Assembly (NCBI GenBank): GCA_963816775.1
Contig: CAWFLX010000018.1
Location: forward strand, 62,001-126,000
Reading direction: 5' to 3'
DNA from: JAFAXD01 sp963816775
GTDB taxonomy: Bacteria; Pseudomonadota; Alphaproteobacteria; Rhizobiales; Xanthobacteraceae
Length of the DNA: 64,000 nt
Each line of letters opens with the position of its first letter. Position 1 is the stretch's first letter. Positions 41,033 through 49,517 of this stretch are shown piece by piece. The notes beneath the pieces were generated by a model. It was not told the DNA's origin. It did no database searches and worked only from the letters and a program-made list of their open reading frames with translations. The translations under genes and the position numbers were made by a program.

Positions 41033-42556
41033 ATGGTCGCCTCAGCGCGGGCGCGCGGTCGCGTTTGGCTCGCCGGCATCGGAGTATTGGGCATGACGGC
41101 GCCGGCCGCTGCACAGCAGCATGATCCGTTCTATTGGCTCGGGGAAATGAACAAGGCCTCGGCCGTGATGGTGGTCGAGCGCGGGATCGTACCGCCGGCA
41201 TTGGGCGGCAAGATCGCCGACACCATCCGCCAGGTGCTTTCCGACGGCGAGCGTCCCGGCGCAATTCGGTCCGGCAACTACCTCATTGTCGAGGAAGCGC
41301 TGATCAAGATCGGCGGCCCGGAGGTGACCCGGCTGCACTCGGGACGCAGCCGCCAGGACATCGGCGCCACCATGCAGCGTCTTGCCATGCGCGAGGATCT
41401 GCTCACCGCGTTCGATAAGCTTAACGCGGCGCGGGCGGCGCTGCTCGCGATCGCGCAGAAATCGCCAAACGCAATCGTGCCGGCCTACACCTGGGGTGTG
41501 CAGGCGCAACCGATCACGCTCGGACATTATCTCGGTGCCTACGCATCCGCATTCGAGCGCGACGCCGAGCGCGTGCGCCAAGCCTACGCGCGACTGAACT
41601 TATCGCCGTTGGGGGCGGCCGCGCTCGGCACCTCGAGCTTTGCTGTCGACCGGCCGCGGCTCGCCGACCTGCTCGGCTTCGACGGCTTGGTCGAGAACTC
41701 GCTCGACGCCAACCAGATTTCGCCGATCGACAGCGGTGCGGAGGCAGTCGGCGTCGCGAGCGCGAGCGCGCTTACGATCGGCATGTTCATCGCCGACGTG
41801 ACCCAGCAATACGCACAGACCAAACCGTGGTTCCTGCTCGCTGAAGGCGCGCTGACCGGCACCAGCAGCATCATGCCGCAGAAGCGCAACCCGTCGGGCC
41901 TGGTGTTTCTGCGCGCGCAGGCGAGCATCGTGATCGGTCACGCCCAGACATTCCTTTTGACCGCGCACAACGTCGCCGCCGGCATGAGCGACTACAAGCC
42001 GTTCATTAATCCCAAGCAGGGCAACCAGCCCAACAACGTCGTGCGGGAACTTGCGGATCTGTTCGACGGCTTCGCCGCCTTGTTGCAGACCCTGGTATTC
42101 GATGAGCAGCGCGCGCTCGCCGAGGTGAATGCCGACTATTCGACCACGACCGAATTAGCCGACACGCTCCAGCGCGACGCCGACATCCCGTTCCGGGTCG
42201 GGCACCACTTCGCGTCGGACCTCGTGAACTTCGGGCGCGCTGGCGGGCTCAAGCCGGCCGAGATTCCATACGCGGACGCGCAGCGCATCTACGCCGAGGC
42301 GGCCGCCCATTTCGGGCTCGGCAATTCGCGGCTGCCGCTAAGCGAGGCCGCATTCCGCCGCGCGCTCACGGCCGAGAACATGGTGACCGCCAGCCGGGGT
42401 CTGGGCGGCCCGCAGCCGGCCGAGGTCGCCCGCATGCTCGCCGGCCACGCCGCGCGCCTCAAGGCCGATCGCGACTGGTTCGCCGCGACGCGTGGCAAGT
42501 TGCAGCAGGCGTCGCAACGGCTCGACGCCGCGTTCGCAGCCCTACAAGGGAACTAG
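41033..42556 (+). CDS. exported argininosuccinate lyase-like protein (fumarase/aspartase superfamily)
   Basis: A 507-residue protein with the superfamily signature SSIMPQKRNPS near residue 280, plus LHSGRSRQDI, YTWGVQAQPITLGHYL and LGTSSFAVDR in argininosuccinate lyase-like order. Unusually, it starts with a signal peptide (GRVWLAGIGVLGMTAPAAA|QQ), so the lyase is probably periplasmic. That makes true argininosuccinate cleavage unlikely and suggests an amino-acid lyase or a polycarboxylate substrate outside the cytoplasm. ATG 41033 is fixed by a GGGGAGGA site. It is divergent from the histidine kinase and shares its promoter region. Confidence 0.85.
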   Translation: MVASARARGRVWLAGIGVLGMTAPAAAQQHDPFYWLGEMNKASAVMVVERGIVPPALGGKIADTIRQVLSDGERPGAIRSGNYLIVEEALIKIGGPEVTRLHSGRSRQDIGATMQRLAMREDLLTAFDKLNAARAALLAIAQKSPNAIVPAYTWGVQAQPITLGHYLGAYASAFERDAERVRQAYARLNLSPLGAAALGTSSFAVDRPRLADLLGFDGLVENSLDANQISPIDSGAEAVGVASASALTIGMFIADVTQQYAQTKPWFLLAEGALTGTSSIMPQKRNPSGLVFLRAQASIVIGHAQTFLLTAHNVAAGMSDYKPFINPKQGNQPNNVVRELADLFDGFAALLQTLVFDEQRALAEVNADYSTTTELADTLQRDADIPFRVGHHFASDLVNFGRAGGLKPAEIPYADAQRIYAEAAAHFGLGNSRLPLSEAAFRRALTAENMVTASRGLGGPQPAEVARMLAGHAARLKADRDWFAATRGKLQQASQRLDAAFAALQGN

Positions 42557-42611
42557 GAAGCAGGATCACCTTTGGGCCCCTGGAGGGGTCGAAAAATCTG
42601 AGGATCGTGTC

Positions 42612-43034
42612 ATGGCAAACTTCACGCCGGTGTCAGCCGCCATTGGCGGCGCGCTGATCGGGCTCTCGGTCGCCCTGTTGATGTTGCTCTCAGGACGCAT
42701 CGCCGGGATTTCTGGGATCCTGGGTGAATCCTTGAGTGCGGATACCGACAAGGGCTGGCGCCTCGCCTTCCTGGCTGGGCTCATCGCCGCGCCACTCGTT
42801 GCAATCCTCGCCGGGTTCGGGGTGGCTTCGCCGCAGATGCCCGGTAGCTGGGGCGTGATCATATTGGCTGGCCTGCTGGTCGGCTTCGGCACCCGGCTGG
42901 GGGCGGGCTGCACGTCGGGCCACGGCATTTGCGGGATCGCGCGATTGTCCCCTCGCTCGCTGACCGCGACCGCGATTTTCATGGCAGCGGCGATCATCGT
43001 GGTCTTTGTCACCCGTCATGTCCTTGGAGCGTAA
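42612..43034 (+). CDS. YeeE/YedE family half-transporter, N-terminal type
   Basis: A 140-residue membrane protein with four hydrophobic helices and the YeeE/YedE cysteine motif GAGCTSGHGICG near residue 98. The family moves thiosulfate or other reactive sulfur through relayed cysteines. It is the first of two half-size subunits (PmpA/PmpB-like) encoded in tandem. The ATG 42612 has GAGGAT seven bases upstream. It lies 55 bp after the lyase gene, perhaps in the same transcript. Confidence 0.88.
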   Translation: MANFTPVSAAIGGALIGLSVALLMLLSGRIAGISGILGESLSADTDKGWRLAFLAGLIAAPLVAILAGFGVASPQMPGSWGVIILAGLLVGFGTRLGAGCTSGHGICGIARLSPRSLTATAIFMAAAIIVVFVTRHVLGA

Positions 43035-43035
43035 C

Positions 43036-43494
43036 ATGCGCGACACGCTGGTCGGATTTCTGTGCGGTCTCATCTTCGGCTTCGGCCTGCTCATCTCGGG
43101 CATGATGCAGCCCACCAAGGTGCTGGGCTTTCTCGATCTTTTCGGCGGCGCCTGGGACCCGAGCCTCGCCGTCGTGATGGCGGCCGCGCTCATCGTCGCC
43201 TCTGTTGGGTACGCGCTCGCTCGCCGGCGCGGACAGCCGCTGTTCGCAGCCCAAAGCCTATGGCCGACGGCGCGTCATATTGATCGTCCCCTGGTCGGCG
43301 GCGCGGTCCTGTTTGGTATCGGGTGGGGTCTGGTCGGACTGTGCCCAGGGCCGGCGATTGAGAACCTCGCAACCGGCTCGCCGCGCGTGTTGGCGTTCGT
43401 TGCCGCGATGGTCGCCGGCATGTTGCTTCAGCGCACGTGGCAACAGCGAATTCATGCGCAGGCAGCCAGACTTGCAACCGCGACGGATGGTTGA
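43036..43494 (+). CDS. YeeE/YedE family half-transporter, second subunit (DUF6691-like)
   Basis: A 152-residue membrane protein with about four helices, GLLISGMMQPTKVLGFLD and the second cysteine motif GLCPGPAIENLA. It starts one base after the preceding stop, with GGAG in the end of that gene, so the two halves are translated together and probably assemble as one transporter. A SorAB-type sulfite dehydrogenase is encoded 2.5 kb away on the other strand. Confidence 0.88.
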   Translation: MRDTLVGFLCGLIFGFGLLISGMMQPTKVLGFLDLFGGAWDPSLAVVMAAALIVASVGYALARRRGQPLFAAQSLWPTARHIDRPLVGGAVLFGIGWGLVGLCPGPAIENLATGSPRVLAFVAAMVAGMLLQRTWQQRIHAQAARLATATDG

Positions 43495-43735
43495 GACGCA
43501 ATGTAGCGTGCGCGTGTCATTGCACTGCAGCGCGGTTTTAGTCTTGATTAAGTCTATAAAAAGCCATACTGTAAAACGAGGTCCGCAGAGATATACCCCC
43601 ACCCCATCTCTCTACGGGCCACCCTCAGCCCCGCCGCGGTCCCCCACCCGGCGGGGTTCAATTTTTTGGGCCGCAACCCGCTCTCGAGCCCGACTGCTCG
43701 CCGTCGCCCCACCAATCTGCAGACGGCCGTCGGCG
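43495..43735. other. 240-bp intergenic region between convergent genes
   Basis: It holds an AT-rich patch around 43535-43580 in otherwise GC-rich DNA. No hairpin with a T-tract and no reading frame with coding character were found. Confidence 0.4.
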
Positions 43736-44023
43736 CTAGTCTTCCGGCACCAGCCAGAGTTCGCTGTCGGCAGCCGCGTGCCGAAGCTTGCGCAGCTCCT
43801 GATACTCGGGGGAGGCCCAGTAGGCGCGCGCGCTCGCAAGGTCCGGAAACTGGATGATGATGAGGCGGCGACCGTCATAGGAGCCCTCCAGCGCCTCGAC
43901 CCTGTCGGTGCGGGCCGGATAGCTCGCGCCATACGTTTTGGCGAGCGCGATCGAACGCGCCGCATAGTCTTTCATGCGTTCGGGATCTTTCACGTGCACG
44001 CGCGAGATAATGTAGGCGGCCAT
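43736..44023 (-). CDS. DUF1330 family protein
   Basis: A 95-residue alpha+beta-barrel (dimeric ferredoxin-like) protein. The family pattern is YIISRVHVKDPERMKDYAAR, GRRLIIIQFPDLASARAYW and SPEYQELRKLRHAAADSELW (shown here as blocks). DUF1330 proteins are small dimeric domains of uncertain function, sometimes near oxidoreductases. Complete, ATG 44023. Confidence 0.88.
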   Translation of the reverse strand: MAAYIISRVHVKDPERMKDYAARSIALAKTYGASYPARTDRVEALEGSYDGRRLIIIQFPDLASARAYWASPEYQELRKLRHAAADSELWLVPED

Positions 44024-44068
44024 CGCGTCTCCTGAAGTTCGCGTGCCCGCGCTCCGTCAGCGCGGCGA

Positions 44069-44593
44069 TCAGGTCATCTTCATCGGGATTGCGCCGAGAA
44101 AATCCCGCTTGCCAACGTCGACGCCGCAGTGCCGCAGAATTGCGTAGGCGGCGGTGCGATGAAAGTAAAAGTTCGGCAGCACGAAATGATCGAGGTAGTC
44201 GGCGCCGGTCATGTGCCCCTTGTTGGTGGGACCGAGGGGAAACGTGATTTCGCGGTCGATCGAGGAATCGATCTTGTTCTTATCCAACGTCTTGAGGAAA
44301 GCGATGGTGTCGGCGATGCGCGTCTTGAGCTGATCGATCGTCGTCTCGGTGTCGTCGTATCGCGGTGGCTCGATGCCGGCGAGGCGCGCGGCGCCGTTCT
44401 TGGCCTGGTCGGTCGCGACCTGCACCTGGCGCACCAGCGGAAACATGTCGGGGGCAAGCCGCGTGTTCAACAGCACCGCGGGGTCGACCTTCTTGGCCGT
44501 CGCAAAGGCCTGCGCCTTGTCGAGCGCCGCGGACAGGGCGGCGAGGCCGATTTCAAACACGGGCAGGGACGCTTGCGACATCGAGAATGGCAT
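44069..44593 (-). CDS. DUF1993 family protein
   Basis: A 174-residue all-helical protein of the DUF1993 family (DinB-like four-helix bundle): VFEIGLAALSAALDKAQAF, APDMFPLVRQVQVATDQAK and NFYFHRTAAYAILRHCGVDV-GKRDFLG at the C terminus, with histidines that could bind metal. The function is unknown. ATG 44593 has AGGAA upstream; the frame is open far beyond but lacks coding character there. Confidence 0.88.
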   Translation of the reverse strand: MPFSMSQASLPVFEIGLAALSAALDKAQAFATAKKVDPAVLLNTRLAPDMFPLVRQVQVATDQAKNGAARLAGIEPPRYDDTETTIDQLKTRIADTIAFLKTLDKNKIDSSIDREITFPLGPTNKGHMTGADYLDHFVLPNFYFHRTAAYAILRHCGVDVGKRDFLGAIPMKMT

Positions 44594-44767
44594 GACGGGT
44601 TTCCTAAGAATGCGTGGACAGTGCGGTTTGCGGGCGGGAAAATGCACCCATGTACCCTCCAGTTCAACCGTCTCCTTCCAGCAATTCAAGATTTTTGCGG
44701 CCGGGAATGCTTGCAATATCGGCGTGGCCGTGCTCGACAGCAATGAACCCTGATGGAGCTTATGCGA

Positions 44768-45572
44768 ATGTCCGTATCGCCTGCACTGGTCTACGCCGGA
44801 TCGGGATCCGGCCGAGCGCGCGCCGCGCCGCGTTCGCCACGAGCCGCGCCGCCGCGAGCTCGAGGTCAAGCAAGTCGACAAGATCGCGGCACACATGATC
44901 CGTGTCACGCTCGGCGGTGACCTCGAGGGCTTCACCAGCCTCGGTTTCGACGATCACATCAAACTATTCTTTCCCGCAGCCCCGGCGGCGCCGGGCGCCG
45001 AACCGCAGGCGCTCGCGCGCGACTACACGCCGCGCCGCTACGACCCCGCCCGCAATATCCTGGAAATCGACTTCGCGATTCACGACGCCGGCCCGGCGAC
45101 GCGCTGGGCCGAAACGGTGCGGCCCGGCGATCCTTTGACGATCGGCGGCCCGCGCGGCTCGTTCATCATCCCGACCAACTTCGACTGGCATTTGCTGATG
45201 GGCGATGAGACCGCGATACCGGCGATCGGACGCCGGCTGGCCGAGCTCCCGCCGGGCACGCGCGTGGTGGTGCTCGCCGAGGTCGATGGTCCTGACGACG
45301 AGGTTGCATTCGAGACCGCAGCCAACGCGTCCGTGACCTTCGCGTATCGCGAAGGCGCGCCGGCCGGCGCGAGCGACGTGCTGGCCCGAACGCTCAAGAG
45401 CACGCGGCTGCCCGCGGGCGATTACTACGCCTGGGTCGCCTGTGAATCGCTGATCGCCAAGGCGCTACGCGTGCAGCTCCTCGCCGACCACGGTGCCAAC
45501 AAGAAATGGATGCGGGCCGCGGGCTATTGGCGGCGCGGCGCCGTCGCGGTGCACGAAACCCACGACGATTAG
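44768..45572 (+). CDS. siderophore-interacting FAD-binding protein, probable N-terminal frameshift
   Basis: A ferredoxin-reductase-like SIP family protein (ferric-siderophore reductase): MIRVTLGGDLEGF, FFPAAP, YTPRRYD, GGPRGSF (FAD phosphate), DETAIPAIGRRL, CESLIAKALR, and GYWRRG at the end. The uninterrupted frame is 44796-45572, first ATG 44895, but conserved sequence (DPAERAPRRVRHEPRRREL) runs further upstream without a start codon. An ATG at 44768 behind GGAG lies in another frame; one base fewer near 44785-44792 would give MSVSPALVTPDRDPAER. So the N terminus is broken by one extra base, in the sequence or in the assembly. Confidence 0.75.
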
Positions 45573-45581
45573 CGGATCTTC

Positions 45582-45863
45582 CTAACTCCCGTAGTTCGCC
45601 TTGAGATAATCGGCGATCGCCTTGGCGTCGGCGTCGCTGATCGGCGCGCCGAACAACGTGATCATCTTGTGGACTTCCGCGTCCCATCCGGCCGCGTTCA
45701 GGAACGGCGAGTTCATCTGCACATAGTCGAGGCTGTGACACGCCGCGCAATTGCCTTCGACCACGTCGAGGCCTGGTGCCTTCTTGAGGTCGATTGGCTG
45801 CTCGTCGGCGAACGCCGGCGCCGTCAGGATGGCGGCCAGCAAAGCAAAAATAATTTTGCGCAT
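45582..45863 (-). CDS. sorB: c-type cytochrome, SorB-like
   Basis: A 93-residue periplasmic monohaem cytochrome with signal peptide (LTAPAFA|DE) and one haem site CAACH near residue 39. Its place 11 bp after sorA and its size match SorB, the electron acceptor subunit of the SorAB sulfite dehydrogenase. The downstream DAKAIADYLKANYG helix is typical of small class I cytochromes. Confidence 0.88.
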   Translation of the reverse strand: MRKIIFALLAAILTAPAFADEQPIDLKKAPGLDVVEGNCAACHSLDYVQMNSPFLNAAGWDAEVHKMITLFGAPISDADAKAIADYLKANYGS

Positions 45864-45874
45864 GGCTTGCTCCG

Positions 45875-47104
45875 TCAGGCTGCGGTGAGCGTCAGGGTCT
45901 GCATGACATTGTTGTGGTAGCCCGCGGGATTGAGAATCAGGGTCGCGGTCTGGGTCTGCCCGATCACGTTGGTGGCACGCGCGGTCACCGTGTTCTTTCC
46001 GGGCTTGGCGACGAGGTCATAGCTCCAGGGCCGGAACGCGAAGCGGCCGAGATCTTCGCCCAACTTTGCAGGGACCCAGGTGTTGCCGCCGTCGATCGAG
46101 ACTTCAACGGCGCGGATGCCATGCCCGCCATCCCACGCAATTCCCGCAACCGTGACCGGGCCCGCCTTCACGGCCGCTCCATTCGGGTGACTCGAGATCA
46201 GCGAATTCACCATGAGTTCGGTGATCGGCGTGTTGACGTCGGTTTCCTGAGAAATGAACCGCGCCACGGCGGGGAATTTGCCGACTGGAATACGATACGC
46301 GTATTTCATCCAGTATCCGTCAAACGGCTTCGTCACGGCGCGCAGCGAAATAACGTGCTTCATCCAATAGACGCTGGCCCAGCCCGGAATGACGACCCGT
46401 GCGGGAAAGCCGTTGAAATGCGGGAGCGGCGCTCCGTTCATCTCGTAGGCGACGAGCGCGGTGTCCTCCATCGCTTTGCTGATCGGAACGCTTTTGACGA
46501 ACTTCGGGGTCTTGTCGAAGACAGGTCCGTCGGCGCCGTCCAACACGATCTCGATCGCATCTTTCTTGATTCCGACCTTGTCGAGAATGTCCTTGAGGCG
46601 CACGCCTTTCCATCGCGCGCAGCCCATCGCGCCGTAGCCCCATTCGATGCCGGGCACATGCGGCTCGAACAGGCCGCGCCGATTGCCGGAGCACTGGTTG
46701 ACCGCGACCACCTCGGCGGCCGGCATCTTTTTGAGATCATCGAGGCTGAGGGTGGCCTCGCTGTTCGCGGCTTCGCCACCGACCGTCAACCGCCATTTGG
46801 CGGCGTCGACCTCGGGAATGTCGGCCAGGTGGTAGCGGACGAAAAACGCATCGTTCGGCGTCAACGGGGTGCGGAAATACTCGAGCGGCGTTTCATAGTT
46901 CGGCGGCCGGTACGTGAGCTTGATAAGCGGCTTCTTGCCCGGCAGCGCGTCCATGACGACCTCGCTGCGCGTGCCTTGCGGCAGGGCCACCGGCAGGTTG
47001 GGCACCGCAGGCTCGGCTTCGACCAAGCCTGGAAAAACCGCGTGGCCGCCGGCGAGCGCGACGGTCGCACCAGCTGTCTCGAGTAGAGAGCGACGTGTGA
47101 TCAT
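45875..47104 (-). CDS. sorA: molybdopterin sulfite dehydrogenase, SorA-like
   Basis: A 409-residue molybdenum enzyme oxidising sulfite to sulfate in the periplasm. It begins with a Tat signal (TRRSLLETAGATVALAG). The Mo-cofactor domain carries the catalytic cysteine in VNQCSGNRRGLF, plus GARWKGVRL-like CARWKGVRLKDIL and NGFPARVVIPGW; the C-terminal dimerisation domain (VTVAGIAWDGGHGIRAVEVS in blocks) is complete. It is followed by sorB as an operon. Combined with YeeE/YedE nearby, this suggests handling of thiosulfate or sulfite. Confidence 0.92.
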   Translation of the reverse strand: MITRRSLLETAGATVALAGGHAVFPGLVEAEPAVPNLPVALPQGTRSEVVMDALPGKKPLIKLTYRPPNYETPLEYFRTPLTPNDAFFVRYHLADIPEVDAAKWRLTVGGEAANSEATLSLDDLKKMPAAEVVAVNQCSGNRRGLFEPHVPGIEWGYGAMGCARWKGVRLKDILDKVGIKKDAIEIVLDGADGPVFDKTPKFVKSVPISKAMEDTALVAYEMNGAPLPHFNGFPARVVIPGWASVYWMKHVISLRAVTKPFDGYWMKYAYRIPVGKFPAVARFISQETDVNTPITELMVNSLISSHPNGAAVKAGPVTVAGIAWDGGHGIRAVEVSIDGGNTWVPAKLGEDLGRFAFRPWSYDLVAKPGKNTVTARATNVIGQTQTATLILNPAGYHNNVMQTLTLTAA

Positions 47105-47623
47105 TCAATTCCCTTTGGTCGGTTTTTCTATTTCGACGCGCCAACGTAGCATGATCATCTTTTCGATGGTATGGGGATGCGACGCTTCCGTCGCCTCACC
47201 CCCAAAAGCAGAGGCGTCAGGTCGCTGGTCAAAGCTCCTTCGTGATCGGCTTGACGGGGATCGAGCAGACCTTCGAGGACGTTGGCGCGCGTCCAGCACA
47301 TCGCGCACGGCGAGTACGCTCCTGATTGCTGACGACGACGAGGATGTGCGGGCCTAACTCGCCGCGCGCCGCGGACGCAGCGATCGCGTCACCGCCCTTG
47401 TGCGTCTCGTCGGCGGCGACCGCGCCCGCGAGCAGCCGCGGCAGATAGATCTTCACCGCGCCGAAGCTCGCGTCGCGCATCGTCCATGGGGCGACGAGCA
47501 CGTCGGCAGTCTTCACCAGCACCGCTCTCGGCATCGGGCTCTTCTGCCACCACATCTGTTCCGTTGCATATTGTGCGCCAGGATGCCAGTTGATGACGCC
47601 CGCCCAGCACACGAGGAATCCCC
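47105..47623. other. region between sorA and the enoyl-CoA hydratase gene
   Basis: 520 bp. Near sorA there is a strong short hairpin GCGACG-CTTC-CGTCGC at 47179-47194 flanked by complementary GGGG and CCCC, which would lie in the sorA leader. The rest is covered only by a doubtful minus-strand frame. No known riboswitch was recognised; a molybdenum-cofactor element was considered but not supported. Confidence 0.4.
47229..47612 (-). CDS. doubtful hypothetical protein, possibly a remnant
   Basis: A 127-residue frame with ordinary-looking N-terminal composition (AQYATEQMWWQKSPMPRAV, then DASFGAVKIYLPRLLAG) and an Arg-rich, less protein-like end before PITKEL. I do not recognise a family. It is divergent from and overlaps the leader of the plus-strand enoyl-CoA hydratase, and could be a decayed gene or a shadow. 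Listed because no other gene covers this stretch. Confidence 0.25.
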   Translation of the reverse strand: MCWAGVINWHPGAQYATEQMWWQKSPMPRAVLVKTADVLVAPWTMRDASFGAVKIYLPRLLAGAVAADETHKGGDAIAASAARGELGPHILVVVSNQERTRRARCAGRAPTSSKVCSIPVKPITKEL

Positions 47624-48352
47624 ATGCCCGATATCCTGTCTAAGCAGAACGGCGCGATCCTGGAGGTCACGCTCAATCGGCCCGACCGCGGCAACGGCGC
47701 GGACGACGCCATGGCGATCGAGATCACGCGCCTGATCGAGGACGCCCCGGAGGGGACGGCCTGCATCGTGCTGCGCGGGGCCGGAGCGGACTTCTGCACC
47801 GGCCGCGTCGCGGCAGGACCGCCGCCGACCGGGCCCGGCAACGCGTTCGCGGTCCGGCAATTCTTCGAGTCTGTGTTCAAATGTTATGGCGCGATCCGTA
47901 ACTCGCCGATTCCGGTCGTCGCGGTGGTGCAGGGCCGTGCGCTGGGCTTTGGTTGCGCGATTGCAGCGGTCGCCGATATCACGATCGCGAGCGACGCGGC
48001 CACCTTCCAGGTTCCAGAGATGGCGCACAACATACTGCCCACCATGGTGATGTCGTCGTTCGTCGATCGCATCCCGCGCAAGGCGTTCACCTATCTGGTC
48101 TACTCGACCGCAATCATCAGCGCCGAGCGCGCACTCAATTTCGGCATCGTGAGCGACGTGGTGCCAGCCGCGAAACTCGAGGACGCGGTGGCGCAGGTGA
48201 CCGGCGCGATCCTCAAGGCGCCGCTGCCGGCAGTGCGTGGTGTGAAGGAATATGCGCGTCACGCATTTAGCATGCATACCGACAGCGCAGTCGATTTCGC
48301 GCGCAATATCCATGCGCTGATCAATTCGTCGGCGGAGATGCGGCGGGCGTAA
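47624..48352 (+). CDS. enoyl-CoA hydratase/isomerase family protein
   Basis: A 242-residue crotonase-fold protein: LNRPDRGNGADDAM, the first oxyanion-hole strand IVLRGAGADFCTGR, and the second block GRALGFGCAIAAVADITIAS. The two catalytic glutamates of classical hydratases are not at the usual places (the position in VPEMAHNILP keeps Glu), so the exact reaction is open. GAGGA precedes ATG 47624 by six bases. It is followed by a repeat and an orphan transport gene. Confidence 0.85.
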   Translation: MPDILSKQNGAILEVTLNRPDRGNGADDAMAIEITRLIEDAPEGTACIVLRGAGADFCTGRVAAGPPPTGPGNAFAVRQFFESVFKCYGAIRNSPIPVVAVVQGRALGFGCAIAAVADITIASDAATFQVPEMAHNILPTMVMSSFVDRIPRKAFTYLVYSTAIISAERALNFGIVSDVVPAAKLEDAVAQVTGAILKAPLPAVRGVKEYARHAFSMHTDSAVDFARNIHALINSSAEMRRA

Positions 48353-48386
48353 GGGAATCTGCGTCAAAATCGCAACGCATTCGGGG

Positions 48387-48475
48387 TCATGCCCGCGCTT
48401 GTCGCGGGCATCCACGTCTCTATGATCTGACAATGACACGAAGACGTGGATGGCCGGGACAAGCCCGGCCATGAC
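48387..48475. repeat. REP-like double palindrome, copy 1
   Basis: Two hairpins, GCCCGCG..CGCGGGC and GGCCGGG..CCCGGCC, flank ATCCACGTCT/AGACGTGGAT arms, so the whole 89 bp folds into a cruciform-like structure. A related copy in the opposite order is at 62289-62411. It lies between the enoyl-CoA hydratase stop and the next gene. Confidence 0.85.
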
Positions 48476-48508
48476 GGCGTCCTTCGAGGCTCGCACGGAG
48501 GCTACGCA

Positions 48509-49507
48509 ATGCGCACCTGCACGACGGCGTTGGTCGGCGTTCTCTTTTCGCTGGGACTGAGCGCCGCGCAAGCGGAGCCGGTCAAGATCCGGCTCGCCTG
48601 GGTCACGCCGGTCGCGACCTGGGGCTCGATCCTGCTCGAGAAGAAGGAGCTCGCGAAGCACCTCGGCCAAACCTACGACCTCGAGCCGGTGCGATTCCAG
48701 GGCACGCCGCTGATGATCACGGCGATGGCCAACGGCGAGCTCGAGATCGCCAATCTCGCCTACTCGACGTTCGCGCTCGCAATCCAGAACGCCAGGATGG
48801 ACGACCTGCGGGTGATTGCCGACGAATTCCAGGACGGCGTCGCCGGCTACTACAGCAACGAGTTCATGGTGCTCAACGACAGCGGGATCGAGAAGGTCGA
48901 GGACCTCAAGGGCAAGGTGCTGGCGACCAACGCGGCCGGCAGCGCCATCGATATCGCGATGCGCGCAATGCTGCGCCGTAACGGGCTTGAGGACAAACGC
49001 GACTACTCGGTCGTCGAGGCGCAGTTTCCGGCCATGCGCGCCATGCTGGCGGAAAAGAAAGTCGCCATGATTCAGGGCACCTTGCCGTTCTCGCTCGATC
49101 CCGAGCTGCGAAAGATCGCGCACCCGTTGTTCACCAGCAAGGACGCGATCGGGCTCTCGCAATTCGTGGCCTGGACGGCGCGCAAGCCGTTCCTGGACAA
49201 GAATCGCGCCGCCATGGCCGACTTCATGGAGGACGCGCTTCGCATCGAGCGCTGGTTCCTCGACCCGGCCAACCACGACGAGGTCATGCAGATCGCCTCA
49301 CGCATCACCAAGCAGCCGCCGGAGCGTTTCTCCTGGGCGTTCACCAAACAGGACTTCTATCGCGACCCCAACATGCTGCCCAACCTCACAGCGCTGCAGT
49401 CAAACGTGAACCTGACGCGCGAGCTTGGGTTCGTGAAGATCGACATCGACGTGCCGAAGTTCGCCGACCTCAGTTTCGCGCAGGAGGCTGCGAAGCGCCT
49501 GAAGTGA
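48509..49507 (+). CDS. ABC transporter substrate-binding protein, SsuA/TauA/NMT1-like
   Basis: A 332-residue periplasmic solute-binding protein with signal peptide (GLSAAQA|EP). It resembles nitrate/sulfonate/taurine binders: VKIRLAWVTPVATWGSILLE, GTPLMITAMANGELEIANL, VEDLKGKVLATNAAGSAID. CGGAG precedes ATG 48509. No permease or ATPase gene is adjacent, so it is an orphan; the ligand is unknown. Confidence 0.87.
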   Translation: MRTCTTALVGVLFSLGLSAAQAEPVKIRLAWVTPVATWGSILLEKKELAKHLGQTYDLEPVRFQGTPLMITAMANGELEIANLAYSTFALAIQNARMDDLRVIADEFQDGVAGYYSNEFMVLNDSGIEKVEDLKGKVLATNAAGSAIDIAMRAMLRRNGLEDKRDYSVVEAQFPAMRAMLAEKKVAMIQGTLPFSLDPELRKIAHPLFTSKDAIGLSQFVAWTARKPFLDKNRAAMADFMEDALRIERWFLDPANHDEVMQIASRITKQPPERFSWAFTKQDFYRDPNMLPNLTALQSNVNLTRELGFVKIDIDVPKFADLSFAQEAAKRLK

Positions 49508-49517
49508 GATCTCGCCG

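Noticed and set aside
38856..41096. 746-residue plus-strand frame opposite the histidine kinase
   Set aside because: Mirror frame of a well-supported kinase; composition is Arg/Gly-rich without recognisable motifs.
43535..43580. Promoter-like AT-rich patch between convergent genes
   Set aside because: A TTGATT and a poor -10 occur 17 bp apart, but no gene or structured RNA lies downstream.
47105..47228. Molybdenum-cofactor riboswitch before sorA
   Set aside because: Only a short hairpin is visible; the multi-helix fold and conserved loops of the Moco RNA motif were not recognised.
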